From an uncultured Porphyromonadaceae bacterium (GTDB lineage Bacteria; Bacteroidota; Bacteroidia; Bacteroidales; Muribaculaceae), in the NCBI GenBank assembly GCA_900541865.1, contig UQLO01000013.1:1-61483 (forward strand): a stretch of DNA of 61,483 nt, written 5' to 3'. The notes under the pieces were generated by a model. That model was given only the letters and a program-made list of their open reading frames with translations, had not been told where the DNA came from and made no database searches. The first letter of the stretch is position 1; each line of letters opens with the position of its first letter. Positions 50,605-58,912 of the stretch are shown in pieces. The position numbers and the translations under genes are program-made.

Positions 50605-51771
50605 TCAAGATTCTAAAAACGATTTTAAAGCTTCGGCACCCGGGTGACGGCGCTCGAGGTCGGGTTGGGGCATTGCGAACTCGCCGCAGAGGTCGCGAAC
50701 GTAGTCGGCCACGCCGGCAGCAAGGGCCCGCACGCAGTCTACGTGGGCGCGGATAATTCTCCGGCGTGTTGTCAGCCATATTCGCGCTCCGCCGGCGAGG
50801 TAGGCGACCGTGCCTATTATTTTGGCCGGCAAAGCAAACGACTCCGGCAGCCAGACCGCAGTCAGAGCGGCGGCGCTTATCAGAGCAGCGACTATATCCC
50901 ATGCAACGACGGGATTCCGGCGGCTGGCCGCGGTGTATTCGGCCACCCGGCTGCGGTAGTCGGTCAGGGCCGGATTGGCGCTGATCACGGCTGCAGCCTC
51001 GGGCTCGCAAGCACCGAGGTCGAGCGTGAAAAGCTGCGCGCGGTCGTCGCCGCCATGGAGGGCGAGCAGGGCCAATGCCGGGTCGGCCAGCAGCATAAGG
51101 TCGGCGCCGCTGCGCACTCCCTCTGTGGCGGCGGCCACGAAGGCGCCGCGAAGGTCGTTGCCGTAGGTCTGGGCAGCCAGGCGCCGCAGAGTGTGCACCG
51201 GAAGAGGGTAGATGCGCCGGCCTCGCTGCCGCCCGTCGAGCCAGGCCGAGTACTCCGCTTCCAGAAAGTCGGCCACAGCGGCCAGGTGCATCGACGAGCG
51301 TCGGCACTCAAGAGCCTGCAGGGCGGCCGGCGTTTCGGCGGCGGCTCTGCCGGTGGCGATGCTCACGGCGCCATACTGCCGCGCCAGACGCTCCGTGGCG
51401 ACGCCGTTGGCGTCGATGCGTCCGCGCAGCGCCTGCAGGGCGGGCAGCTTTGCGGCGGCGATGGCCCGCTTGCTCTTCAGGAGTTTGTCGAGGCCGGCGT
51501 TGTGGCGTCGTGCCGCGGCAGCCTTTGAGGCGGCTATTACGGCCTTAGCGGCGAAGGCCCCGGCCAGATTCCAGCGCACTGCGGCCACAGCGCTACCGCA
51601 GCCGGCGGCTATTCGCGCTGTTCGCCGCAGCACCGAAGCGTAGAGGGCCATACGCCGGTCGGAAACCTCCTCGAGGGCGCGCAGCTGGCTGTCGAGCTCG
51701 GCTTCGAGGGCGCGGATTTCCGAAACGGCGCGAACAAAAGGTGCGCTTGCGGTGTTGTTAGACTGATTCAT
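50605..51771 (-). CDS. membrane protein of unknown function heading the DUF4112 operon
   Basis: This 388-residue protein starts with a coiled coil (about 10-50), then an alanine-rich helical region to about 170 and a mixed region to about 285. It then has two hydrophobic helices (about 289-307 and 312-333) and a basic/charged tail. It may form a membrane-attached scaffold with the coiled-coil partner. I do not recognise a family. A -7 element lies 11 nt upstream of its ATG. Confidence 0.55.
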   Translation of the reverse strand: MNQSNNTASAPFVRAVSEIRALEAELDSQLRALEEVSDRRMALYASVLRRTARIAAGCGSAVAAVRWNLAGAFAAKAVIAASKAAAARRHNAGLDKLLKSKRAIAAAKLPALQALRGRIDANGVATERLARQYGAVSIATGRAAAETPAALQALECRRSSMHLAAVADFLEAEYSAWLDGRQRGRRIYPLPVHTLRRLAAQTYGNDLRGAFVAAATEGVRSGADLMLLADPALALLALHGGDDRAQLFTLDLGACEPEAAAVISANPALTDYRSRVAEYTAASRRNPVVAWDIVAALISAAALTAVWLPESFALPAKIIGTVAYLAGGARIWLTTRRRIIRAHVDCVRALAAGVADYVRDLCGEFAMPQPDLERRHPGAEALKSFLES

Positions 51772-51782
51772 GAGTTCATCAG

Positions 51783-51790
51783 CAAAGTTA
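51783..51790 (-). promoter_or_regulatory. -7 element (TAACTTTG) for the four-gene DUF4112 operon
   Basis: TAACTTTG on the minus strand ends 11 nt before the ATG at 51771, implying a very short leader. Confidence 0.55.
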
Positions 51791-51864
51791 GTTATTTTTT
51801 AGCGTAAAAAGCAAATTTAAACTTTATTAAGAATTATAATTTGCGCCCGCTCCAATAATCTTGC

Positions 51865-51872
51865 TAACTTTG
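51865..51872 (+). promoter_or_regulatory. -7 element (TAACTTTG) with TTTG -33 for greA
   Basis: TAACTTTG is preceded by TTTG at 51840-51843 with a 21-nt spacer. The leader to the greA ATG is about 100 nt and contains no obvious element beyond a T-rich tract. Confidence 0.65.
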
Positions 51873-51979
51873 CTGCGGGTAAGACAAAAGCCCATCGTGA
51901 AGCACTCGACCATCAGTTCTTGGCGGTCGGGGTTCTCTTTTTTTATGTTCAACCAAGACTTTAAATCATTCAGAAAAAT

Positions 51980-52450
51980 ATGGCTATCACATACATGACC
52001 AAAGAGGGTTACGACCGCAAGATGGAAGAACTCGCTCGCCTCGAAAGCATTGAGCGTCCTCGCATCAGCCGTGCCATCGCCGAAGCCCGCGACAAGGGCG
52101 ACCTCTCCGAAAACGCCGAGTACGACGCCGCAAAAGAGGCCCAGGGCATGCTCGAAATGAAAATTGCCCAGCTCAAGGAGCTCGTGGCCAATGCCCGCAT
52201 CATCGACGAGAGCAAGCTCTCCACCGACGACGTCCAGATGCTCAACAAGGTCCGCATCCGCAACCTCGACCGCAACACCGAGCTTGAGTACACCATCGTG
52301 GCCGACTCCGAGGCCGATATGAAAGCAAAGAAAATCGCAATCTCCACACCCATCGCCCGCGGCCTGCTCGGTCACAAGGTCGGCGACGTGGTCGAAATCC
52401 AGGTGCCCGCCGGCAAGGTTCGCTTCGAAATCCTCGAAATATCCCTCTAA
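51980..52450 (+). CDS. greA: transcription elongation factor GreA
   Basis: This 156-residue factor stimulates transcript cleavage by backtracked RNA polymerase. The N-terminal coiled coil carries ARDKGDLSENAEYDAAKEAQG with the tip acidic residues (about 38-58). The C-terminal FKBP-like domain ends with ISTPIARGLLGHKVGDVVEIQVP. Length is standard. A HIT gene starts 3 nt downstream. Confidence 0.95.
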   Translation: MAITYMTKEGYDRKMEELARLESIERPRISRAIAEARDKGDLSENAEYDAAKEAQGMLEMKIAQLKELVANARIIDESKLSTDDVQMLNKVRIRNLDRNTELEYTIVADSEADMKAKKIAISTPIARGLLGHKVGDVVEIQVPAGKVRFEILEISL

Positions 52451-52453
52451 GCC

Positions 52454-52849
52454 ATGGCAAGCATTTTCTCACGCATCATAGCCGGCGAAATTCCTTCCTA
52501 CAAGGTAGCCGAAGACGACAGCCACTACGCCTTCCTCGACATCAACCCCATGGGCGAGGGCCATACCCTGGTGGTGCCCAAGCATGAGGTAGACTACATC
52601 TTCGACCTCCCGGACCAGGAGTACGCCGCGCTCCAGCTCTTCGCAAAGCGTGTGGCCGAAGCTCTGCGCAAGTCGGTGCCCTGCAAGCGCGTGGCAACCG
52701 CCGTGCTCGGCATGGAAGTGCCCCACGCACATATCCACCTGGTGCCCATCACCACCGAGGCCGACATGGACTTCCGCGCACCCAAGAAATGCCTTGGCGC
52801 CGACCGTATGCAGGAAATAGCAAACACCATAGCCGCAAACTTCAAATGA
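52454..52849 (+). CDS. HIT family nucleotide-binding protein
   Basis: This 131-residue cytosolic protein has the histidine triad HAHIH in MEVPHAHIHLVPI, an N-terminal FSRIIAGEIPSYKVAEDD and GEGHTLVVPKHEV. It belongs to the Hint-like branch that hydrolyses nucleoside phosphoramidates or adenylates; the precise substrate is unknown. Its TGA overlaps the next ATG by 4 nt (ATGA). Confidence 0.92.
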   Translation: MASIFSRIIAGEIPSYKVAEDDSHYAFLDINPMGEGHTLVVPKHEVDYIFDLPDQEYAALQLFAKRVAEALRKSVPCKRVATAVLGMEVPHAHIHLVPITTEADMDFRAPKKCLGADRMQEIANTIAANFK

Positions 52850-53937
52850 CAGTAAAACAAACCCTTGCGGCCGCCTGCTCTGCCGCACTCCTGAGTTTGG
52901 CCTCATGCTCCGTTCCCTCGGGCTGGAGCGTTGACGGCGCAATCGACGGCGCTCCCCAAGGCACGCGCCTGGCCCTGGAAAACTTCTCAAACGGCCGTTG
53001 GCTCCTGGTCGACTCTATTACCGTCGAAGCCGACGGTGCTTTCGGCTACGACGCTCCCGAGGCTGCGCACTATCCCGAGCTGATGCGCCTCACCCTGCCC
53101 GGAAAAGGTTCGGTCTACTTCCCCGTTGACTCCGTCGACAACGTGCTTCTTCAGACCACCGTCGGCAACTTCGGCGCCGCACGCATCTCCGGAACCCCGG
53201 CGGCCACAGCCTTCTCGCAAGTAGACAGCATAATAGCCGCTGCCGGTACCACCGTTACGCCCCAGCTGCAGCGCGAACTGGCCACATATCTCACTCGCGA
53301 CACCACAGCCATCGTGGCTTATTACATCATCAGCAAGACCATCGACGGCCGCCCCGTCTTCGCCGCCGACGACCCCTTCGGCAACCGAATCTACGGCGCC
53401 GCCTCGCAGGTGTTCGCAACGTACCGTCCCGACGACCCACGCGGCATCGCCCTGCAGCGTGAGTACTTCGAAGGACGTCGGGCGCTGGGCCGACTTCCCG
53501 AAGTGCAGGGTCCGGAGTACGAAGTTGAAGAAACCGGCGTGATCGACATCAGCCGCTACGACAACGAAGGCACCCTCCACTCCCTGGCCGAGCTCGCCTC
53601 GCAGGGAAAGGTAGTACTTCTGAGTTTCACCGCCTACAGCATTCCCAACAGCCCCGTCTACAACGGTCGGCTCAACGACCTCTATTCCCGCTACCACGAC
53701 AGAGGCCTCGAAATCTACCAGATAGCTTTCGACGACAACGAAGTCGACTGGAAAGCCGCCGCACGCAACCTCCCCTGGATAACAGTCTGGAACTCACCCT
53801 CCGACGGCGACGCCGCCCTGCGCAGCTACAACGTCGGTGCCGTCCCGATGACCTTCATCATCGACCGCAACGGCGACCTCCGCGAACGCATCGTTGACTC
53901 CAACGACCTCGCAACGGCCGTAGGACGCTACTTCTGA
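52846..53937 (+). CDS. thioredoxin-fold lipoprotein without active-site cysteines
   Basis: This 363-residue lipoprotein has a lipobox near C21-C23 (LASCS). An N-terminal DUF4369-like beta domain (about 30-130: GAIDGAPQGTRLALENF, VEADGAFGYD) is followed by a helical region. The thioredoxin fold begins near residue 245 (GKVVLLSFTAYSIPNSPVYNGRLNDLY). The usual CXXC after the FWASW-like strand is absent, although the cis-Pro segment VGAVPMTFIIDRNG is kept. It is therefore probably not a disulfide reductase. ATGA coupling to the HIT gene. Confidence 0.7.
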   Translation: MTVKQTLAAACSAALLSLASCSVPSGWSVDGAIDGAPQGTRLALENFSNGRWLLVDSITVEADGAFGYDAPEAAHYPELMRLTLPGKGSVYFPVDSVDNVLLQTTVGNFGAARISGTPAATAFSQVDSIIAAAGTTVTPQLQRELATYLTRDTTAIVAYYIISKTIDGRPVFAADDPFGNRIYGAASQVFATYRPDDPRGIALQREYFEGRRALGRLPEVQGPEYEVEETGVIDISRYDNEGTLHSLAELASQGKVVLLSFTAYSIPNSPVYNGRLNDLYSRYHDRGLEIYQIAFDDNEVDWKAAARNLPWITVWNSPSDGDAALRSYNVGAVPMTFIIDRNGDLRERIVDSNDLATAVGRYF

Positions 53938-54404
53938 GCAAGCTCCCTTTCCCGACGAAAGGAAGAATGTCACGGCGGGTCGGTGACGGCTGAAGCCGTC
54001 ACTCCATACCGCCTGCCGAATAGCCGCGAAAGCAGCAACGTATGGACCGAGGGCTTCAGCCCTCGCCCTTTCCCGAAGGGAAATCCGGATGGCTAAACTA
54101 TTGAAAAAGAACTGCGTAGCGGTTCAATAAAGTAGCCCGGGGCGACAGCCCCGGGTTTGCCGTATATATAGGACAGGCGACCCCTGGCGGGATCGCCGTT
54201 TTTAAAGAGGCCAATCTGTCCCCGGGTTGTCACACGGGGCTAATTTATAGAACTCCTCCGGAGTTCTTGGTCTTTGATGGCTCAAGGCGAGGTTGCCGTG
54301 GGGATTTTTGCGAACGGGTGGAGCGTGTATAAAAAAAAATTGCTAACTTTGCGCTTTGTTAGGGATTAGGCGCCCGTATGCCTGTCCCCTTTGCAAGTAT
54401 CCCT
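53938..54404. repeat. palindrome (REP-like) array upstream of pheT
   Basis: Elements in order are GTGACGGCT-GA-AGCCGTCAC with CTCCATA (53983-54009); CGTATGGACCG leading into AGGGCTTCAGCCCT (54039-54065); TTTCCC-GAA-GGGAAA (54069-54083); GAACTGCGTAGCGGTTC (54109-54125) coupled to CCCGGGGCGACAGCCCCGGG (54136-54155); GGCGA...GATCGCC (54176-54197); and an inverse coupled pair, a CCCGGG-type hairpin (54220-54240) and GAACTCC-TCC-GGAGTTC (54250-54266). The pheT promoter lies at 54344. Confidence 0.75.
54344..54351 (+). promoter_or_regulatory. -7 element (TAACTTTG) for pheT
   Basis: TAACTTTG matches TAnnTTTG 53 nt upstream of the ATG at 54405, preceded by an A-tract. No -33 TTG is seen at normal spacing. 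Confidence 0.6.
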
Positions 54405-56876
54405 ATGAATATCTCATATAAATGGCTTAAGGAATACGTCGACACCACCCTCACGCCTGAGGAAGTTTCGGCTGCCCTTACTTCCATCGGCCTCGAAACC
54501 GGCGGCGTTGAGCGCGTGGAGACCATCCGCGGCGGCCTGGCCGGTATTGTTATCGGCAAAGTGCTCACCTGCGTCGAGCATCCCGACAGCGACCACCTTC
54601 ACATCACCACAGTAGACCTCGGGTTCCCCGAAGGCCCCGTGCAGATTGTCTGCGGCGCTCCCAATGTTGCCGCCGGCCAGACTGTTGTGGTGGCCACCGT
54701 CGGAACTACTCTCTACGGCCCCGACGGCGAGAGCTTCAAAATCAAGAAATCCAAGATACGCGGTGTGGAGTCGCTGGGCATGATATGCGCCGAGGACGAA
54801 ATCGGCGTGGGCACCAGCCACGACGGCATCATCGTTCTCCCCGAAGGTCCCGACACTACGCCGGGCCGTCCCGCCGCAGAGTACTATAATATCGACGACG
54901 ACTTCGTGATTGAGGTTGACCTTACGCCCAACCGCATCGATGCCGCCAGCCACTACGGCGTGGCCCGCGATCTGGCCGCATATCTTAGTTGCCATGGCAA
55001 TCCCGTCAAGGCTGTCAAGCCCGACTCGCAGTCCTTCCATGTCGACAATCCCGGCGAGGCCGGAGTCGAAGTCGAGGTGCGCGACACCGCCGGTTGCACA
55101 CGCTACTGCGGCGTCACCATACGCGGCGTAAAGGTTGCCGAAAGCCCGGAATGGCTGCGCAACCGCCTGACAACCATCGGCATGCATCCGATTAACAATA
55201 TCGTCGACATCACCAACTACATACTCCACGCCTTCGGGCAGCCTCTGCACGCCTTCGATGCTGCGACCCTGACCGGAAACCGCATTGTGGTGCGCCGCGC
55301 CGACGCCGGCGCCAAATTCGTGACGCTCGACGGCGTCGAGCACACCCTCGACGGCTCCGACCTGATGATTTGCGACGCCACCGAGGCTCGCTGCATGGCA
55401 GGCGTGTTCGGCGGCCTCAACTCCGGGGTCACCGACGCCACGGTCGACATCTTCATAGAGTCGGCATGCTTCAACAGCACCTCCGTTCGCCGCACCGCGC
55501 GTCGCCATGGCATCAGCACCGACTCCTCCTTCCGCTTTGAGCGCGGAGTGGACCCCAACGGGTGCATGTACGCCCTGATGATGGCCGCTATTCTGGTGAA
55601 GGAATGTGCCGGAGGCACCATTGTCGGCAACGTAGTCGACGTCTACCCCACGCCGGTGCTCCCGGCCCGCGTGGAGATGGACTTCTCCGACTTCGAGCGC
55701 CTCATAGGCCGCGAAATACCCCGCGAAACCGTCGACACCATCCTCGACTCCCTCGAGTGCAACGTGGCCGCCGACGGCAGCCGCTTGACCATCGACGTGC
55801 CCACCTACCGCGTCGACGTTACGCGACCCTGCGACGTCATTGAGGACGTGCTTCGCGTCTATGGCTACAACAACATCGCCATGAGCGACGAAGTGCATGC
55901 CTGTCTGAGCTTCAAGACTCCGGTAGATGCCGCCGACGACCTTCGGCGCACACTCAGCGAGCAGCTCTGCGGCGCCGGATTCACCGAAATCCTCAACAAC
56001 TCCCTCACAGCCGCCGCTTACTACGCCGACAATGCCGTCTACCCCGAAGAACGCTGTGTGCGTCTGCTCAACCCGCTGAGCCAGGAGCTCAACGTGCTGC
56101 GCCAGACCCTGCTCTACGGCGGCCTCGAGAGCATCGAGCACAATATCAACCGCCGCAATCCCGATTTGGCATTCTACGAGTTCGGAAACGTGTACTTCTT
56201 CGACGGCAGCCGTCAGAGCACCGCCGAGCAACCTCTGGCGCCCTACTCCGAATCTGCGCGCCTCGGTCTGTGGCTCACCGGCAATGTCCGCTCCGCCAAC
56301 TGGCTTCGCGGCGCCGAGCAGGGCACGCTCTACGACCTCAAGAGCGCTGTGGCCAACATCCTGGCACGCTGCGGCGTCGAGGCCCGCATGAACGCCTCCG
56401 AGCCGGATGCCATCTTCAGCGACCGCATGGAAATCGTCACCGCCAAGGGAGCCCTTCTGGGCGCTGCGGGGCTTGTCGATTCCGCCGTGACCCGAGCTGC
56501 CGGCATCAAGGTGCCGGTATACTACGCGGAGCTTGACTGGACACGCCTGGCAAGCCTGGCCGCACGCCACAAGGCGCTGTTCTCGCCGCTGCCCCGCACT
56601 CAGGCCGTGCGCCGCGACCTCTCCCTGCTGCTGGACCGCTCCACAACCATGGCCGAGCTCGAAGCCACCATCCGCAAGTGCGAGCCCAAGCTGCTACGCA
56701 CCGTCGAGCTCTTCGACGTCTACGAAGGCGACAAACTCCCCGCCGGAAAAAAGAGCTACGCCATCGGCATTGAGCTGCAGGACTACGAGAAAACCTTGCA
56801 GGACAAGCACATCGACAAGATAATGAGTAAAATCACCGAAACGCTCAAGCGCACTTTCGGTGCCGAACTGAGATAA
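54405..56876 (+). CDS. pheT: phenylalanine--tRNA ligase beta subunit
   Basis: This 823-residue subunit partners PheS to charge tRNA-Phe. Domains in order are an EMAP-II-like tRNA-binding domain (about 40-150: VLTCVEHPDSDHLHITTVDLG, IVCGAPNVAAGQ), the B3/B4 editing domain (about 210-390), B5 (about 405-480), a catalytic-like core (about 485-715), and the C-terminal anticodon-binding FDX-ACB domain (about 725-823, ending with MSKITETLKRTFGAELR). pheS is not in the window. The ATG at 54405 (MNISYKWLKEYVD) is the family start. Confidence 0.95.
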   Translation: MNISYKWLKEYVDTTLTPEEVSAALTSIGLETGGVERVETIRGGLAGIVIGKVLTCVEHPDSDHLHITTVDLGFPEGPVQIVCGAPNVAAGQTVVVATVGTTLYGPDGESFKIKKSKIRGVESLGMICAEDEIGVGTSHDGIIVLPEGPDTTPGRPAAEYYNIDDDFVIEVDLTPNRIDAASHYGVARDLAAYLSCHGNPVKAVKPDSQSFHVDNPGEAGVEVEVRDTAGCTRYCGVTIRGVKVAESPEWLRNRLTTIGMHPINNIVDITNYILHAFGQPLHAFDAATLTGNRIVVRRADAGAKFVTLDGVEHTLDGSDLMICDATEARCMAGVFGGLNSGVTDATVDIFIESACFNSTSVRRTARRHGISTDSSFRFERGVDPNGCMYALMMAAILVKECAGGTIVGNVVDVYPTPVLPARVEMDFSDFERLIGREIPRETVDTILDSLECNVAADGSRLTIDVPTYRVDVTRPCDVIEDVLRVYGYNNIAMSDEVHACLSFKTPVDAADDLRRTLSEQLCGAGFTEILNNSLTAAAYYADNAVYPEERCVRLLNPLSQELNVLRQTLLYGGLESIEHNINRRNPDLAFYEFGNVYFFDGSRQSTAEQPLAPYSESARLGLWLTGNVRSANWLRGAEQGTLYDLKSAVANILARCGVEARMNASEPDAIFSDRMEIVTAKGALLGAAGLVDSAVTRAAGIKVPVYYAELDWTRLASLAARHKALFSPLPRTQAVRRDLSLLLDRSTTMAELEATIRKCEPKLLRTVELFDVYEGDKLPAGKKSYAIGIELQDYEKTLQDKHIDKIMSKITETLKRTFGAELR

Positions 56877-56903
56877 TTTAACCAGTACATCATATATTTT
56901 CCC

Positions 56904-57647
56904 ATGGGAAGAGCATTTGAATACCGCAAAGCCCGCAAACTGAAGCGTTGGGGCAACATGAGCCGCACCTTCACCCGCATAGGCAAGGAAATCACTATCG
57001 CCGCCAAAGCCGGCGGTCCCGACCCGGACACCAACCCCCGTCTGCGCGCACTCATGCAGAACGCCAAGGCTGCAAACATGCCCAAGGACACCGTAGAACG
57101 CGCCATCAAGAAGGCTACCGACAAGGATGCCGGCGACTACAAGGAAATCACCTACGAAGGATACGGCCCCTTCGGCATCGCTATCTTCGTAGAAGCGGCT
57201 ACCGACAACAATACGCGCACCGTGGCCAACGTGCGCTCCTACTTCAACCGCTACGGCGGCTCTCTGGGCACACAAGGCTCGCTCACCTTCCTCTTCGACC
57301 ACAAGAGCGTCTTCAAAATCAAACCCAAAGACGGTGTGGGCCTCGATGACCTCGAGCTGGAACTCATCGACTACGGCGTCGACGAGCTCGGCCACGACGA
57401 GGATGAGGACGGCAACGAGCAGATTGTGCTCTACGGCGGCTTCGAGAACTACAACGACATCCAGAAGTACCTCGAAGACAACGGATTCGAAATCATCAGC
57501 TCCGAATTCGAGCGCATACCCAACGACTACAAGGACGTTACGGCCGAACAGCGCGAGAGCCTCAACAAGCTCCTTGAGAAACTCGAGGAGGACGAGGACG
57601 TTCAGAACGTGTTCCACAACATGCGCGAGGAAGACGACGAAGAATAA
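56904..57647 (+). CDS. yebC: YebC/PmpR family protein
   Basis: This 247-residue cytosolic protein belongs to the YebC/PmpR family, described as transcriptional regulators and more recently as ribosome-associated factors that relieve stalling at proline stretches. Hallmarks are MGRAFEYRKARKLKRWGNMSR, KEITIAAKAGG, NAKAANMPKDTVERAIKKA and YEGYGPFGIAIFVEA. It begins 27 nt after pheT. A 42-nt perfect palindrome follows its stop. Confidence 0.93.
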   Translation: MGRAFEYRKARKLKRWGNMSRTFTRIGKEITIAAKAGGPDPDTNPRLRALMQNAKAANMPKDTVERAIKKATDKDAGDYKEITYEGYGPFGIAIFVEAATDNNTRTVANVRSYFNRYGGSLGTQGSLTFLFDHKSVFKIKPKDGVGLDDLELELIDYGVDELGHDEDEDGNEQIVLYGGFENYNDIQKYLEDNGFEIISSEFERIPNDYKDVTAEQRESLNKLLEKLEEDEDVQNVFHNMREEDDEE

Positions 57648-57672
57648 ACTACGACTTCCCCACCACACACCA

Positions 57673-57714
57673 CCAGCGGGCGCCAAGGTTTCCGGAAACC
57701 TTGGCGCCCGCTGG
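57673..57714. terminator. perfect 42-nt palindrome after yebC
   Basis: The 21-nt half CCAGCGGGCGCCAAGG...TTTCC is followed immediately by its exact complement, with no spacer, so transcripts in either direction could form a 19-21-bp hairpin. No strong U-tract follows. It begins 25 nt after the yebC stop. Confidence 0.55.
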
Positions 57715-57889
57715 CGTTGAATCTGGAATAGTGGATTGTTAACATACTCGGCGTGCCGTGGAATCCGGAGATGCGTGCCGGCACTTTCAGCCGACCATCA
57801 GACTGGATTTCAAATCCTTCCGCTGCCGAAGCCGCGGCCCGTCTTTGCTTTTAGAACAATTCCGGCGGCCTCAAAGTTTGCCCCGGTCT

Positions 57890-58308
57890 CCATTTTTCGG
57901 AGTCCTATGGAGTGACGGCTTCAGCCGTCACAGCCCCGGCGTGGCATTCTTTTTCGCGTGGGTTTCCCTTCGGGAATGTGCGAGGGCTGAAGCCCTCGGT
58001 CCATACGTTGGAAACGCTCTTTCGCAGAAAGTGTCACCATATGGAAGCCGCGACCCCGTCAGGGGTCGAACCTCCGCGAAAGGGCCGACCATATTCGACC
58101 CCTACAGGGTCGCAGATTTTCAGGGTGTTGATTTAGCCCGGGGTTATCACCCCGGGCTACATTCTTGAACCGCTCTGCGGTTCTTTTTAAATAGTTTTGC
58201 GGGTCCTTTCGCGGTTTATAATAGCGCCGGCGGCCGCTCGCGAGCTGGAAGCTCGCTCTCCTTGGGCCTCACCATTTTACATTCTACATTCTACATTTTG
58301 CATTTCCC
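57890..58308. repeat. palindrome (REP-like) array downstream of yebC
   Basis: Elements in order are the TATGGAG-flanked GTGACGGCT-TC-AGCCGTCAC (57906-57931); TTTCCCTTCGGGAA (57963-57976); the inverse of the CGTATGGACCG element (57981-58007, exact over 27 nt); CGACCCC-GTCA-GGGGTCG (58051-58068) and CGACCC...GGGTCG (58096-58112); AGCCCGGGG-TTATCA-CCCCGGGCT (58135-58158) coupled to GAACCGC-TCT-GCGGTTC (58167-58183); CGAGCT-GGA-AGCTCG (58241-58255); and TACATTC heptamers (58273-58308). Confidence 0.75.
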
Positions 58309-58319
58309 GACCGGGGAGG

Positions 58320-58910
58320 CTACATCATTCGTCGCCACTTGCGGTAGCCGCACCAAGCGATGACGGTGTAGATGGCGTAGAGTGCGGCGTAGAAGTAGAT
58401 GCCCTTGTAGATGTAGAGCGCCACGCAGACGGCATCCACCACCAGCCATACCAGCCATTGCTCCAGGTACTTGCGGGCCAACATCCACATTCCGACGATG
58501 CTCAGGGCCGTGGTGAAGGCATCGGCTGCCGGGACCGTGCTGTCGGTCAGGAAGCGCAGAATGAGGTAGAGGACGCCCCACAGCACCAGGGCCGCCGCCG
58601 CGCAGACGGCGGCGGCACGCCCCGGAGTGTGCGTAATGGGTAAAGAGGGCTTGTCCTTGTCGGAAGAGTCGGTTTGGTTGCGGCGCGTCCAGGCTATATA
58701 ACCGTAGACGGCGATGACAAGATAGTAGATGTTGATGCCGAAGTCGGCGTAAAGGCCCTTGCTGAAGTAGATCCACATGGAAATGCATGGCATCACCAGC
58801 GATGCGAACCAGAGCTTGCTGTCGGCGTGGTATTCCCACCATAGATAGAGCAGGCCGGTGATGAAGCCCAATATCTCAAGGGCAGTGTCCCATGTGAAAG
58901 CGTATTCCAT
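58320..58910 (-). CDS. pnuT: thiamine transporter PnuT (PnuC family)
   Basis: This 196-residue inner-membrane protein has about seven helices and the PnuC-family aromatic signature (ALEILGFITGLLYLWWEYHADSKLWF, GINIYYLVIAVYGYIAW, WLVWLVVDAVCVALYIYKG). Genes of this family lying behind a TPP riboswitch and thiamine TonB receptor are thiamine carriers (PnuT) rather than nicotinamide-riboside carriers. The start lies 2 nt after the receptor's stop. No thiamin pyrophosphokinase gene follows; repeats do. Confidence 0.88.
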   Translation of the reverse strand: MEYAFTWDTALEILGFITGLLYLWWEYHADSKLWFASLVMPCISMWIYFSKGLYADFGINIYYLVIAVYGYIAWTRRNQTDSSDKDKPSLPITHTPGRAAAVCAAAALVLWGVLYLILRFLTDSTVPAADAFTTALSIVGMWMLARKYLEQWLVWLVVDAVCVALYIYKGIYFYAALYAIYTVIAWCGYRKWRRMM

Positions 58911-58912
58911 GC

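Noticed and set aside
54414..56570. Very long open frame antisense to pheT (and similar antisense frames at 699-1628, 2278-3525, 21442-23226, 43027-44580)
   Set aside because: They mirror highly biased GC-rich coding frames, lack recognisable domains or starts, and lie fully within well-identified genes.
57758..58168. Plus-strand frames downstream of yebC
   Set aside because: They are made of palindromic elements; repeated frames coincide with the REP-like array.
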